64,000 nucleotides of DNA, taken from a virus. Numbering within the stretch: the stretch's first letter is position 1; the number at the start of each line of letters is the position of its first letter. The stretch lies in the IMG/VR virus record IMGVR_UViG_3300031772_000002, positions 62,001 to 126,000 of that record. The stretch is one strand, 5' to 3'. Positions 1-6,690 of the stretch are shown here, in pieces. The position numbers were made by a program, and so were the translations under genes. The notes under the pieces were generated by a model. It made no database searches and was not told the DNA's origin. It saw only the letters and a program-made list of their open reading frames with translations.

Positions 1-318
1 TTTTTTAATTTTATATTTTGATTTAATCAACTTAATCATTTTTTCATTTTTTAACACAAATTCTCCCATTCGACAATTAGTATTTTTTCGTTCTATTTGT
101 ACATAATTAAAACACGGAGTTTTTTTATACCAAGGGAATTTATGAATGCCACATAAAAATTCCCCTGGAACATTACCTGTAATATGTCTGCATCTTTGAT
201 TTGTAGGTTTATATTCAATATTTTCTTCTCTCTCAACACTTTTTCGTGGACCCAAATTTTTTAATACTATTACGACATCATATGTTATACAACAATATCC
301 ACAATGCAAGCAGATCAT
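1..318 (-). CDS. Cys-cluster (YkgJ/CxxCxxCC-type) protein, 3' end cut by window edge
   Basis: The frame is open from an ATG at 316-318 to the left edge (106 codons), so the C-terminus is missing. The protein starts MICLHCGYCC, followed by a Cys/His-rich stretch (CRHIT, then CGIHKFPWY, then TPC). This spacing is that of the CxxCxxCC metal-binding cluster family (YkgJ-like), which binds zinc or iron-sulphur and whose function is poorly known. A purine-rich stretch (GAGGTAATAAA) precedes the start. It is the last visible gene of the minus-strand accessory block. The family call rests on the motif alone. Confidence 0.6.
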   Translation of the reverse strand, partial: MICLHCGYCCITYDVVIVLKNLGPRKSVEREENIEYKPTNQRCRHITGNVPGEFLCGIHKFPWYKKTPCFNYVQIERKNTNCRMGEFVLKNEKMIKLIKSKYKIKK

Positions 319-347
319 TTTATTACCTCTTATTAGTGAACAAAATA

Positions 348-602
348 TCAAACAAGCAACGAGGGGCACAACCTTACTTCCTCAGCCTCCCCATTCATTA
401 ATACTAAACTTTTGATATTTATAAATTTACTTTTAGAGGAATTTATATAACTTGCAAACCAAATTTTATAACCCCTCTTTTCATAAGATATTTTTAGTTT
501 CTTTATATATTCACAAGCTTCTTTTACAGATTTTATATCAATTGCATATCCTATGTCTCGCGATCCGTCTTTATCTATTATTCCCCAATATAATTTTCCC
601 AT
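348..602 (-). CDS. small conserved phage protein, paralogue of 1544-1762
   Basis: This 84-residue protein has the ribosome site AGGAGG just upstream of its ATG. It begins MGKLYWGIIDKDGSRD and continues with KEACEYIKKLKISYEKRGYK and IWFASY; these segments match the product of 1544-1762 almost residue for residue, so the two genes are a duplicated pair. The C-terminal 15 or so residues differ. I do not recognise the family. The aromatic WGI/IWFA strands with an intervening helix suggest a small alpha-beta domain. Function unknown. Confidence 0.75.
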   Translation of the reverse strand: MGKLYWGIIDKDGSRDIGYAIDIKSVKEACEYIKKLKISYEKRGYKIWFASYINSSKSKFINIKSLVLMNGEAEEVRLCPSLLV

Positions 603-677
603 ATTTTCCTCCTAAATGTCAATTCTATTATTGCTTTGATTGAGTATAAAAGTATCATCGTGGTTTAATCCTTAGTT

Positions 678-1349
678 TTATTCTATTTTTTCTATTATTG
701 TTCCATAAATAACTCCTAAATAAATATAATGGAGTCTTTTATATTCTTGCATGACAGTTGAGCGATACTCTCCAATATAAGTTTTGTCGCTTACTATTTT
801 GACAGATACTAAAGGTCCCCCAATATATTTTTTTACAGCTATTTCAAGAAGGGAATCAACTTCTTTTAATGTGGTATCGCTTTTGATATTTTCAGAAAAA
901 TATGTGAATCCAATAACTAGATTAATCAATTCATTCCACAGAGTTATGTTCTCCACATATTTAATACCTAATTTACTAGCAATCTCTTTACCGGTTGATT
1001 CAAGAATTTGAGCAATTCCTTTTGCTCCTTTTTCTGATCTTAATCCAACTTCAAAATTGGACTCGATTCTAATTAATGCTGGATAAATTTCCCAAGGAAC
1101 ATTATAAATTGCTGAAAAATCTTCAAAAATATATGAATAATATTTTGCCTCATACGAAGACAGTTTTGGATATGCTATAATTAAAGATTTTTGCATATTC
1201 AATAACTTCTGTTCTTTGTCCTTGTATTGTTCAATTTTCTTTTCATAAATTTGACAATTGCATTGTTTATGTGAAAAATATTTATTATACCATATATAAT
1301 ATGTTGATAAAAAAATAACTATAAAACTTATAATTAAAAAATATTTCAT
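678..1349 (-). CDS. membrane-anchored lytic transglycosylase / endolysin (SLT fold)
   Basis: The 223-residue protein has an N-terminal hydrophobic segment (about residues 3-20), then a charged linker and a transglycosylase domain. The segment ALIRIESNFEVG carries the likely catalytic Glu (E96), followed by SEKGAKGIAQI (about 105-115), the usual SLT/goose-lysozyme motif pair. Such enzymes cleave the MurNAc-GlcNAc bond of peptidoglycan. The uncleaved N-terminal helix suggests a signal-anchor (SAR-type) endolysin exported by the host and released into the periplasm. A tail-associated role is less likely because the gene lies with small accessory genes far from the tail module. AAGGAATTATAATAATG supports the start. 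Confidence 0.8.
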   Translation of the reverse strand: MKYFLIISFIVIFLSTYYIWYNKYFSHKQCNCQIYEKKIEQYKDKEQKLLNMQKSLIIAYPKLSSYEAKYYSYIFEDFSAIYNVPWEIYPALIRIESNFEVGLRSEKGAKGIAQILESTGKEIASKLGIKYVENITLWNELINLVIGFTYFSENIKSDTTLKEVDSLLEIAVKKYIGGPLVSVKIVSDKTYIGEYRSTVMQEYKRLHYIYLGVIYGTIIEKIE

Positions 1350-1373
1350 TATTATAATTCCTTAGTTAAAAAT

Positions 1374-1547
1374 TTATATAAAAATAATTTTATGGCTTAT
1401 TGCCCATTGTGCATTATATAATTCATTAGTACTTTTATTAATTTTTTCCCGAATACATTCATTTAATAATGTTTCAAATTCTTCTATTTCTACTGTATTG
1501 AGAGTTCCGTTATTTATATTAATTCTAATTTTAAATTTAATTATCAT
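1374..1547 (-). CDS. small hypothetical protein, translationally coupled
   Basis: This 57-residue reading frame starts at an ATG that overlaps the TGA stop of the upstream gene (ATGA at 1544-1547), the usual sign of translational coupling. The product begins MIIKFKIRINI and continues with an acidic helix (VEIEEFETLLNECI). Nothing was recognised. Support is the overlap, the lack of any other gene between 1350 and 1543, and codon use like that of its neighbours. Confidence 0.55.
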   Translation of the reverse strand: MIIKFKIRININNGTLNTVEIEEFETLLNECIREKINKSTNELYNAQWAISHKIIFI

Positions 1548-1762
1548 AAGCATTCCTTTCTTTTGATATTTATAAATTTACTTTCAGGAGAATCTTTATA
1601 GTTTGCAAACCAAATTTTATAACCCCTTTTTTCATAAAATATTTTTAGTTTTTTTATACGTTTACAAGCTTCTTTTAAAGATTTTACATAAATTAAATCG
1701 CCTACATCTCGCGATCCGTATGAATTGTCTTTGTCAACTATTCCCCAATGTAATTTCCCCAT
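1544..1762 (-). CDS. small conserved phage protein, paralogue of 348-602
   Basis: This 72-residue product begins MGKLHWGIVDKDNS and contains KEACKRIKKLKIFYEKRGYK and IWFANY, clearly homologous to the 348-602 product along nearly the full length. It has a good ribosome site (AGGAGAAAAATATG) and shares an ATGA overlap with the next gene. The pair, separated by the transglycosylase gene, records a local duplication. Function unknown. Confidence 0.75.
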   Translation of the reverse strand: MGKLHWGIVDKDNSYGSRDVGDLIYVKSLKEACKRIKKLKIFYEKRGYKIWFANYKDSPESKFINIKRKECL

Positions 1763-1778
1763 ATTTTTCTCCTATAAA

Positions 1779-2168
1779 TTATTTTTTTTTAATTTCATTA
1801 ACTATTTTAAATTTCCATTCAAAATTAAGTTTAATATTATCTTTAATTAACTCTTTAATAGAAATATAACCTAATTCAAATGTTTCTTCTAAATTATACA
1901 TTCCAAAAGCTTCTGTTTGATTTTCTTTATTATCTTTTTCTATTATATACCAATTAATTATTGTAAGACTAGAAGGTAAATTTTTAAAATAATGCAGATA
2001 TATTACTGCATTATTTTTATTGCCATATTGTTCATTAACTATTGGCATATCATTAAAAATTTTTTCAAATTTGTTTATTTTATCTTTAATTTCTTTTTCT
2101 TTTTCTCTTTTTTCTAATTCTTCAATTTGTTGTTTACAAACAAATTGATAAAAAATTTTTGGTATCAT
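1779..2168 (-). CDS. DUF2958-like protein
   Basis: The 129-residue protein has a charged N-terminal coiled segment (residues 14-40) and then YLHYFKN, IINWYIIEKD, AFGMYNL and ELGYISIKEL (98-107). The order HYF, W-x-I-x-E, FG, ELGYISxxEL is that of DUF2958, a small domain found on plasmids, integrative elements and phages. Its function is not established. A site AAGGA precedes the start and a sigma70-like promoter (2215-2243) lies just upstream, so this may be the first gene of the 2168-to-348 transcript. Confidence 0.6.
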   Translation of the reverse strand: MIPKIFYQFVCKQQIEELEKREKEKEIKDKINKFEKIFNDMPIVNEQYGNKNNAVIYLHYFKNLPSSLTIINWYIIEKDNKENQTEAFGMYNLEETFELGYISIKELIKDNIKLNFEWKFKIVNEIKKK

Positions 2169-2214
2169 ATAATTTTCCTTATTCTTTTTTATTTTAAGAT
2201 GCGCCGGTTCAGTA

Positions 2215-2243
2215 AGTATATTTTAATATGAATTTTTTGTAAA
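2215..2243 (-). promoter_or_regulatory. putative sigma70-like promoter for 2168-to-1 gene block
   Basis: On the minus strand TTTACA (2238-2243) is followed after 17 nt by TATACT (2215-2220), about 45 bases before the ATG at 2168. The spacing is ideal, but in such AT-rich sequence a match of this quality can occur by chance. Confidence 0.35.
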
Positions 2244-2266
2244 TTATTATTTTTTTTTTACGAGAT

Positions 2267-2416
2267 TTATTTTTTTTTACGATTTTTCTTACTAATTTTA
2301 TTTATTTGGTTTATATCAAATGAATTTGAATTTTGATAATAAGAATCATTTCTAAATATTTCTTTCGACATAGATGTCATTGTCATTGTTAATAAAAATG
2401 CTAAATTTTTTTTCAT
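2267..2416 (-). CDS. small protein with possible signal peptide
   Basis: A 49-codon frame starts at an ATG with a GGGACA-type ribosome site about eight bases upstream. The product begins MKKNLAFLLTMTMTSMSK: a basic start and a hydrophobic stretch resembling a weak signal peptide. A polar Asn/Ser/Tyr part and a very basic tail (KKNRKKK) follow. It lies downstream of another small membrane protein (2461-2613) and before the transglycosylase block, so a part in lysis or envelope modification is conceivable but unsupported. It could be spurious. Confidence 0.45.
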   Translation of the reverse strand: MKKNLAFLLTMTMTSMSKEIFRNDSYYQNSNSFDINQINKISKKNRKKK

Positions 2417-2460
2417 TCACTTTGTCCCTATTCTTATTATAACTAAAAATTTGTTAAAAA

Positions 2461-2613
2461 TTATTTTAATTTTTTTGCCAATATAATAAGCAATATTATT
2501 ATTATAATAATGCCTATTATTCCAATATAGCATGTTATTTCAACAGTTCCCCAAAGTAAGCGTTCCCAAGATATTATTTTAAATGGACTCCAGTCTAATG
2601 TTATTATTATCAT
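2461..2613 (-). CDS. small single-span membrane protein
   Basis: A 50-codon frame begins MIIITLDWSPFKIISWERLL and then has one long hydrophobic helix (roughly residues 26-45, rich in Ile, Leu and Gly) ending in KKLK. The topology suggests a single-pass protein with a short cytoplasmic tail. With a transglycosylase on the same strand about 1.1 kb downstream, a holin or spanin-like role is possible; only size, topology and position support that. GGAC lies 5' of the start. Confidence 0.5.
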   Translation of the reverse strand: MIIITLDWSPFKIISWERLLWGTVEITCYIGIIGIIIIIILLIILAKKLK

Positions 2614-2705
2614 AATTTTTGTCCTTAAAAATTTTAATATTAATTAAAAAAAAAGAAATTAATAATCCGAATTTGCCCTGTAACAATTGGCCTGTTATTA
2701 ATTTC

Positions 2706-2732
2706 AAAAAAAACTACGCAAGAGTTTTTTTT
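2706..2732. terminator. candidate bidirectional terminator
   Basis: Eight A residues plus CT (2706-2715) pair with AG plus eight T residues (2723-2732) around a seven-base loop. On either strand this gives a short hairpin ending in a U-run. It lies downstream of the small gene 2805-2960 (minus strand). The stem is almost all A-T, so strength is uncertain. Confidence 0.45.
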
Positions 2733-2738
2733 AATTCA

Positions 2739-2797
2739 ATATTGTAATAACAATATTTATTGTTATTACAATATAAGGAATGGCAAACGCCATTCCT
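2739..2797. repeat. two adjacent perfect inverted repeats behind gene 2805-2960
   Basis: ATATTGTAATAACAATA (2739-2755) is followed after two bases by its perfect 17-base reverse complement (2758-2774). Immediately beside it AGGAATGGC (2776-2784) pairs with GCCATTCCT (2789-2797) around a four-base loop. Both lie in the 3' untranslated region of the minus-strand gene ending at 2805. They could stabilise that mRNA end, act with the 2706-2732 hairpin in termination, or be a protein-binding palindrome. Confidence 0.6.
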
Positions 2798-2804
2798 AAA
2801 ATCC

Positions 2805-2960
2805 TTAACATAACTCTTCAACAGAGGCCATTTCTTTGGCCTTAAAAGCCAAATAATTTGAAATCATTAAGGCAAATGAGTTGACAGTTTTCTCAAACTC
2901 CTCAACCAGATCTTCCATTTCAGCCACTAACTCTCTTAACAAATCAATTTGATTTTTCAT
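2805..2960 (-). CDS. small acidic helical protein of higher-G+C segment
   Basis: A 51-residue frame begins MKNQIDLLRELVAEMEDLVE with a strong ribosome site (GGGGGA). It is predicted to be almost wholly helical, with an acidic first half and ending MASVEELC. Codons are visibly richer in G and C than in flanking phage genes, like the two prepilin genes upstream on the same strand. It has its own promoter of the shared GTTATT-N13-TGG type (3000-3027) and a strong set of 3' hairpins, so it looks like a separately expressed unit. No family recognised. Confidence 0.65.
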   Translation of the reverse strand: MKNQIDLLRELVAEMEDLVEEFEKTVNSFALMISNYLAFKAKEMASVEELC

Positions 2961-2999
2961 AAATCCCCCAAGTTTAGAGTTAATTTAGCATACACTGTA

Positions 3000-3027
3000 G
3001 TTATACCATGTTTTTGACAATAATAAC
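3000..3027 (-). promoter_or_regulatory. phage promoter, GTTATT-N13-TGGTATAAC type
   Basis: Minus strand: GTTATT (3022-3027), exactly 13 nt, then TGGTATAAC (3000-3008), about 40 bases upstream of the ATG at 2960. The same arrangement precedes 4966 and 12351 with an identical TGGTATAACTA core, and 6661 and 9112 with variants. Read as an extended -10 (TGnTATAAC) with a -35-like GTTATT at 16 nt. Confidence 0.7.
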
Positions 3028-3084
3028 ATACAATGTTAACATTCTTAATATTATGAAAATCAAAATTTTAATTATAGTGATAGC

Positions 3085-3110
3085 AAAAAAAATGGGTATT
3101 AAACCCATTC
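3085..3110 (-). terminator. Rho-independent terminator of the prepilin operon
   Basis: On the minus strand GAATGGGT pairs with ACCCATT around a TTAAT loop and is followed by a run of eight T. It begins about 14 bases after the stop codon of the 3124-4551 gene, so it ends the transcript that starts at 5024-5051. Confidence 0.8.
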
Positions 3111-3123
3111 TAAAACGATGTAC

Positions 3124-4551
3124 TTACATCATTTTATTGCTCCACGAACTCGCTCTGAACGAGTTCATGAATCTATCCGCTCCCGCACGAGCGGACATTT
3201 CCTTGTCCAGAACTCTCGCCACAGGGATTCCAGGGGCCGAGATGGTACCGTTAACCAACCTTGGATCGGCGTTGTATATTGGAATAAGGCCGCCATCTCC
3301 GGTGGCACTTCCATAAGTGCTCGCAGGAGCTCTCATGGAAGTACCACCGTACAAGGAGATGTTCCTTGTATAAGACCCAGAAACATTCCTATAATGACCC
3401 TGAAACATAACCCTGAGAGTGTCCTGTGCAAATAAATAGCCATACACACGATTGTCAGCACTATTATCTTTGAAGTCATAGTTGCTGACAAGAGACGAAT
3501 CGAGAATGGAAATGTCACCCCCTGACACTAATGCTAAGGCATCTCTTGATTTTGTAAGATCTAATTCTTTATATAAGATCTTCCCTATAATGACGATGTC
3601 CTTTCTTGTTGTCACTATAGTGAGTCTCCCCTCAAGAATTCCATACACCAATACTATTTGGTTAGTTTTTACAATGGGATTTTGTAAAATCGAAACATTA
3701 GAGACCCATGTCTGCCATGTTTTCCCAAGAATTGACTTTCTCCTTAGATCGAAAACCTTATTCTTTAATACTATCATGACGGAATCAAATCCGTCAGCGA
3801 TACTATAATTGTAAGTAGTACCGGAAAAAGACGCAGGAGTCACATTTTGTACATCGATTTTATTGACGAATTCATAGTTTGGAAACCTCTCTTCGAACCA
3901 ATTGGCTGGTGGCTTGTCTGAAGCAGACTTATCAAAACGTGTAATTCCGTTTTGATAAATGACAGGGTAATTAACCCTATCAACTTGAGTTAGTGAGGCT
4001 GGAGGTTTTAGGAACCTCCTTGCAGAAGTAAGAAGCCCAGTTACATGGGCGCCACCACCCATAAAACTAGCGACTCTTACATTGCCGTTTGTATGGTAAT
4101 CGCCATTAATTATTTTTGATACCCACAACGACGCTGCGGTTCCAGTATCGTTCTCAAACAAAGTCCAGTACTGCATGCTTTTAAAATTGGTTATAATTTC
4201 AGAAGAATTTATAATAGTAGAATTTGGAAGTAAACAAGTAGACAAAATGCTCTCTGAATAGAGAGGATCAGATATTTCTGTCCCCACTATACTCACAGAC
4301 GGAGTAAGTCCATTAACATCTCCTAAGCTTAGGATTGTACAGTCAATTGATCCACCCGTTTGAACCAATGATAAATAGCGGAATCCAACATTAACACCTG
4401 CTTCATTTGCCCAGAAACTTTTAATGGAATCTGCCGTTCTTTTATTTCTATCGCTATCGATAGAAATAAATTTCACGAACCCTGTGCAAAGTATCAAAAT
4501 CATTGCAGAAAAGACAGTAAAGAAAATTAAAGTACTTCCTTTATTATTCAT
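3124..4551 (-). CDS. PilX-like / DUF4900-like prepilin-type surface protein
   Basis: The 475-residue protein begins MNNKG then STLIFFTVFSAMILIL. That is a class III (prepilin) leader with cleavage expected after Gly5, a hydrophobic helix (about 6-29) and no Glu at mature position 5. The helix is followed by FWANEAG, as in PilX-type minor pilins (A-x-EAG). The body has NGDYHTNGNVRV and a beta-rich region (DIVIIGKILY, ALALVSGGDIS) resembling DUF4900 proteins, which usually accompany pilus genes in bacterial genomes. Processing would need a host PilD-type peptidase. The gene lies 10 bases after prepilin 4562-4966 and uses the ribosome site AGGAGT. G+C is far higher than around it (roughly 60% over 3181-3240). 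The coding sequence is unusually rich in inverted repeats. Family assignment moderate; prepilin N-terminus firm. Confidence 0.65.
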   Translation of the reverse strand: MNNKGSTLIFFTVFSAMILILCTGFVKFISIDSDRNKRTADSIKSFWANEAGVNVGFRYLSLVQTGGSIDCTILSLGDVNGLTPSVSIVGTEISDPLYSESILSTCLLPNSTIINSSEIITNFKSMQYWTLFENDTGTAASLWVSKIINGDYHTNGNVRVASFMGGGAHVTGLLTSARRFLKPPASLTQVDRVNYPVIYQNGITRFDKSASDKPPANWFEERFPNYEFVNKIDVQNVTPASFSGTTYNYSIADGFDSVMIVLKNKVFDLRRKSILGKTWQTWVSNVSILQNPIVKTNQIVLVYGILEGRLTIVTTRKDIVIIGKILYKELDLTKSRDALALVSGGDISILDSSLVSNYDFKDNSADNRVYGYLFAQDTLRVMFQGHYRNVSGSYTRNISLYGGTSMRAPASTYGSATGDGGLIPIYNADPRLVNGTISAPGIPVARVLDKEMSARAGADRFMNSFRASSWSNKMM

Positions 4552-4561
4552 AAATACTCCT

Positions 4562-4966
4562 TTAAATTTTGTATGTTATCACAGTTGTCAGATCAATCGA
4601 AGTCAACTGTGGTTGATTGTAGTCAATAGTCACTTTTATTTTCTTGCTAGGAACTATTATAGATCCCTCGACATAATCTATTGAAGTTACCTCTACTCTA
4701 ATAGAAGAACTCTTCAGATTTCTCCATATCTGTTTGTTTGGAATTATAACAACCCCTACGTTCAAATTAAGATATGCCGGTCCCGGAGCATACTTAGGCT
4801 GTTCCAAAATAGACTGGGCAAGTTTGTAGGCTTTCGCCTCAAACATCATCCTCTTGTTTACAAGAGACCCACCACCTACAATTGTAATTATTGCCATGCA
4901 TGTAATCATGGCAATGGTCAGAGAAACCATTAATTCAATTAAAGTAAAACCTTTATTGTTTTTCAT
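4562..4966 (-). CDS. type IV prepilin-like protein (PilV/GspI-like minor pilin)
   Basis: The 134-residue product begins MKNNKG, FTLIELMVSLTIAM: a textbook type IV prepilin N-terminus. Cleavage is expected between Gly6 and Phe7, with Glu at mature +5, followed by a hydrophobic helix to about residue 32. The remaining 100 residues are strand-rich and lack a C-terminal Cys pair, as in minor pilins or type II secretion pseudopilins. Such proteins are processed by prepilin peptidase and assembled into a pilus at the inner membrane. No assembly ATPase, platform or secretin gene is in the window, so host machinery would be needed. It is first in an operon with 3124-4551 and has a ribosome site AAGGAG and a phage-type promoter at 5024-5051. 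Confidence 0.85.
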   Translation of the reverse strand: MKNNKGFTLIELMVSLTIAMITCMAIITIVGGGSLVNKRMMFEAKAYKLAQSILEQPKYAPGPAYLNLNVGVVIIPNKQIWRNLKSSSIRVEVTSIDYVEGSIIVPSKKIKVTIDYNQPQLTSIDLTTVITYKI

Positions 4967-4997
4967 AAAAACTCCTTAAATCTGTGAGGAAAATATT

Positions 4998-5017
4998 GAA
5001 CAATCATTCAATTGTTC
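4998..5017. promoter_or_regulatory. palindrome in leader of prepilin operon
   Basis: GAACAAT (4998-5004) and its exact complement ATTGTTC (5011-5017), separated by six bases, lie a few bases downstream of the -10 element at 5024-5032. The site would be at the very 5' end of the transcript. It could be an operator for a repressor or a 5' hairpin that protects the mRNA; the sequence does not decide. Confidence 0.45.
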
Positions 5018-5023
5018 ATTATA

Positions 5024-5051
5024 GTTATACCAGATAATAACGGTTAATAAC
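5024..5051 (-). promoter_or_regulatory. phage promoter, GTTATT-N13-TGGTATAAC type (prepilin operon)
   Basis: Minus strand GTTATT (5046-5051), 13 nt, TGGTATAACTATAATG starting at 5032. The core is identical to the promoter of 12351. It abuts a terminator (5053-5083), so the prepilin operon is insulated from upstream transcription and driven from here. Confidence 0.75.
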
Positions 5052-5052
5052 T

Positions 5053-5083
5053 AAAAAAAAGCGTATTTGTTAATACGCTTTTA
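5053..5083 (-). terminator. Rho-independent terminator (copy 1 of a duplicated cassette)
   Basis: AAGCGTATT (5059-5067) and AATACGCTT (5072-5080) pair around TGTT, with a run of eight A on the plus strand giving a U-run on minus-strand RNA. It ends transcription from 5339-5112. The same hairpin plus flank recurs at 6897-6928. Confidence 0.85.
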
Positions 5084-5111
5084 AACATAATTATTCGTTG
5101 TCAATAAAATT

Positions 5112-5339
5112 TTAATAAATTATAAATTTATACTTCTTTTTTTTCAATATTTTTGCTTTAACAATACATACAGAAAATTTACTAAATTTTTTTTTACTAC
5201 CTGTATATATAGGATCAGAAAAGATGCAATCTTCATAAGTTAAATTTAAAACATTAATACAAAAATATTCTACAACAGATTGTATTTCAGTAGTAAATCT
5301 AAAAATATTTTTATTTTTAGGTATTATTAAATCGATCAT
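5112..5339 (-). CDS. hypothetical protein, 75 residues
   Basis: The product begins MIDLIIPKNKNIFRF and ends in a very basic, aromatic tail (KILKKKKYKFIIY). Two Cys lie mid-protein (YFCIN, YEDCIF). Nothing recognised. It is the last gene before a strong terminator, and its codon use is typical of the AT-rich phage background. AAGGGGATGCT upstream provides the ribosome site. Confidence 0.55.
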   Translation of the reverse strand: MIDLIIPKNKNIFRFTTEIQSVVEYFCINVLNLTYEDCIFSDPIYTGSKKKFSKFSVCIVKAKILKKKKYKFIIY

Positions 5340-5366
5340 AGCATCCCCTTAATTTAACTATTTTTA

Positions 5367-5582
5367 TTATACAACTTCAAACCAATGATATTTAGTTTTC
5401 ATTGGTATATAATTTTTAGGTGATTTTTTTCCACATGATTTACAAATCTTATTTGGAATAACATTGATATGAAAATTATCATCATCGTATCCATAACTTT
5501 CTTCTTTTTCACCACAATGTTCACATATATAAATTGCATTAAAATCTCTTCTCAGTATATTTATAATTTTTTCTATCTTCAT
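5367..5582 (-). CDS. small zinc-ribbon protein
   Basis: The 71-residue protein has two CxxC knuckles, ICEHCGEK (about 19-26) and CKSCGKK (about 47-53), separated by a polar segment (DDDNFHINVIPNK). This gives a four-Cys zinc ribbon. Similar small proteins with an E-x-CG...FH...VIP...C-x-x-CG pattern are common in phage genomes, with unknown function. It is followed closely by 5112-5339 on the same strand. Confidence 0.6.
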   Translation of the reverse strand: MKIEKIINILRRDFNAIYICEHCGEKEESYGYDDDNFHINVIPNKICKSCGKKSPKNYIPMKTKYHWFEVV

Positions 5583-5623
5583 TTAAAACATATTCCTTTG
5601 TTATAAATTAGTATATTAATAAT

Positions 5624-5899
5624 ATGATAATTATGATACTTGTTGTTATATTTTTATCTATTTTAATAATATTATTATTATTTAGTTATAATAATAGATC
5701 AATTAAAAAGGTAGAGAAATTTCTTATTTTATATAATATAAAATATAAAAAATGGTATGATATGAATAAAAAAGAACTTGTAATCACACCACTTGTAGAT
5801 CATTTTATTTTTGATTATTATGGAGAATTTAAACATGTTGAATTTAATGAAATTGATTTAGATGAAGAGTCTTTTAATAAAATTAAATTGATTAATTAA
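5624..5899 (+). CDS. single-pass membrane protein, lone plus-strand gene
   Basis: The 91-residue product begins MIIMILVVIFLSILIILLLF: a hydrophobic N-terminal helix followed by a charged domain with many Lys, Tyr, Asp and Glu. It is the only plus-strand gene in the first 9.2 kb and converges on 5892-6374, overlapping its 3' end by eight bases. The long helix without low-complexity codons and the acidic C-terminal domain support a real gene, but no strong ribosome site is visible. Function unknown. Confidence 0.5.
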   Translation: MIIMILVVIFLSILIILLLFSYNNRSIKKVEKFLILYNIKYKKWYDMNKKELVITPLVDHFIFDYYGEFKHVEFNEIDLDEESFNKIKLIN

Positions 5900-6374
5900 T
5901 ATTTCTAATTATTTCTTCAATTTTATATAATGTATTTTTTTCAATTATCATATTTTTTCTATTTTGATAATACCATGGTTTGATATCAAGTTTACCATTT
6001 ATTGAAAGGCCAGCCCCAATCCAATCTGCAATCATTTCCTTTATATATAATTTAGGAATTGGAATTGAATTTAATCCTCCACTGTCTTTTACTATTACCC
6101 AATAATTCCAATGATGTTTGTTATTTTTTTGATGATGCCACCATGCTTTATCAAACAGTAATATTTGTTTTTCCGAAAGACTTTGTGAATTTTTTCTTTG
6201 TAATCCGTTTGGATAATAAAATCTATTAGCATAAGGAAAAAATTCTGATGGAAGAAATTTACTCCAATCATGAATAATTCCTAGCCATAATGGGCATTTT
6301 GTAATTTTACACGCTTTAAGTACAAATAATTTATGTTTTATTAAATATATAAAATAGTTAATATATTGTTTCAT
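5892..6374 (-). CDS. DUF5662-like protein
   Basis: I place the start at the ATG at 6374 (MKQYINYF), which has AAGGA upstream; an in-frame ATG at 6419 lacks a comparable site. The 160-residue protein contains IHDWSKFLPSEF, PYANRFYYP, FDKAWWHHQKNN, HHWNYW and IKEMIADWIGAG. These follow the DUF5662 order: H-D-x-S-K-F, AW..H...N..HHW, EM.aDw. The repeated His and Asp suggest a metal-dependent helical fold related to HD proteins; activity is not known. DUF5662 proteins are common in phages. Confidence 0.7.
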   Translation of the reverse strand: MKQYINYFIYLIKHKLFVLKACKITKCPLWLGIIHDWSKFLPSEFFPYANRFYYPNGLQRKNSQSLSEKQILLFDKAWWHHQKNNKHHWNYWVIVKDSGGLNSIPIPKLYIKEMIADWIGAGLSINGKLDIKPWYYQNRKNMIIEKNTLYKIEEIIRNIN

Positions 6375-6403
6375 TTTTTTTCCTTTGTTAATAGTTTTTA
6401 ATG

Positions 6404-6661
6404 TTATATATTGGTACAATATGGCCCTTTATTGAATGTACTAAAATTAATATTTATAACATTTACATTCTTTATTACTTGTTCTAAACTTCCATTTGCT
6501 TGAAAATACTCTAATTCATTATCAATATAATCTTTAACATTTTTAGGATTAGTTTCAACATCACCATCTAATATCAATAATTCTAATTTAGAATCATTAA
6601 CATTTGAAATTGCACTTTGAATAATTCCATCCTTAATAAATAAAATCAATTTAATTTTCAT
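6404..6661 (-). CDS. hypothetical protein behind a structured leader
   Basis: The 85-residue product begins MKIKLILFIKDGIIQSAISN and has an acidic middle (LDGDVETNPKNVKDYIDNEL). AAGGAG precedes the ATG. Nothing recognised. It is notable for its ~200-base leader between the promoter at 6867-6896 and the start codon, which can fold into several hairpins with complementary loops (6691-6815). If that RNA is regulatory, this gene and those downstream are its likely targets. Confidence 0.6.
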   Translation of the reverse strand: MKIKLILFIKDGIIQSAISNVNDSKLELLILDGDVETNPKNVKDYIDNELEYFQANGSLEQVIKNVNVININFSTFNKGPYCTNI

Positions 6662-6690
6662 AAATCTCCTTTTATAAATAAAAAATAGAT

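Noticed and set aside
3008-3435. Overlapping plus-strand frames opposite the end of the PilX-like gene
   Set aside because: The minus-strand gene has the prepilin motif, operon context, promoter and terminator; the plus-strand frames are shadows with no recognisable domain.
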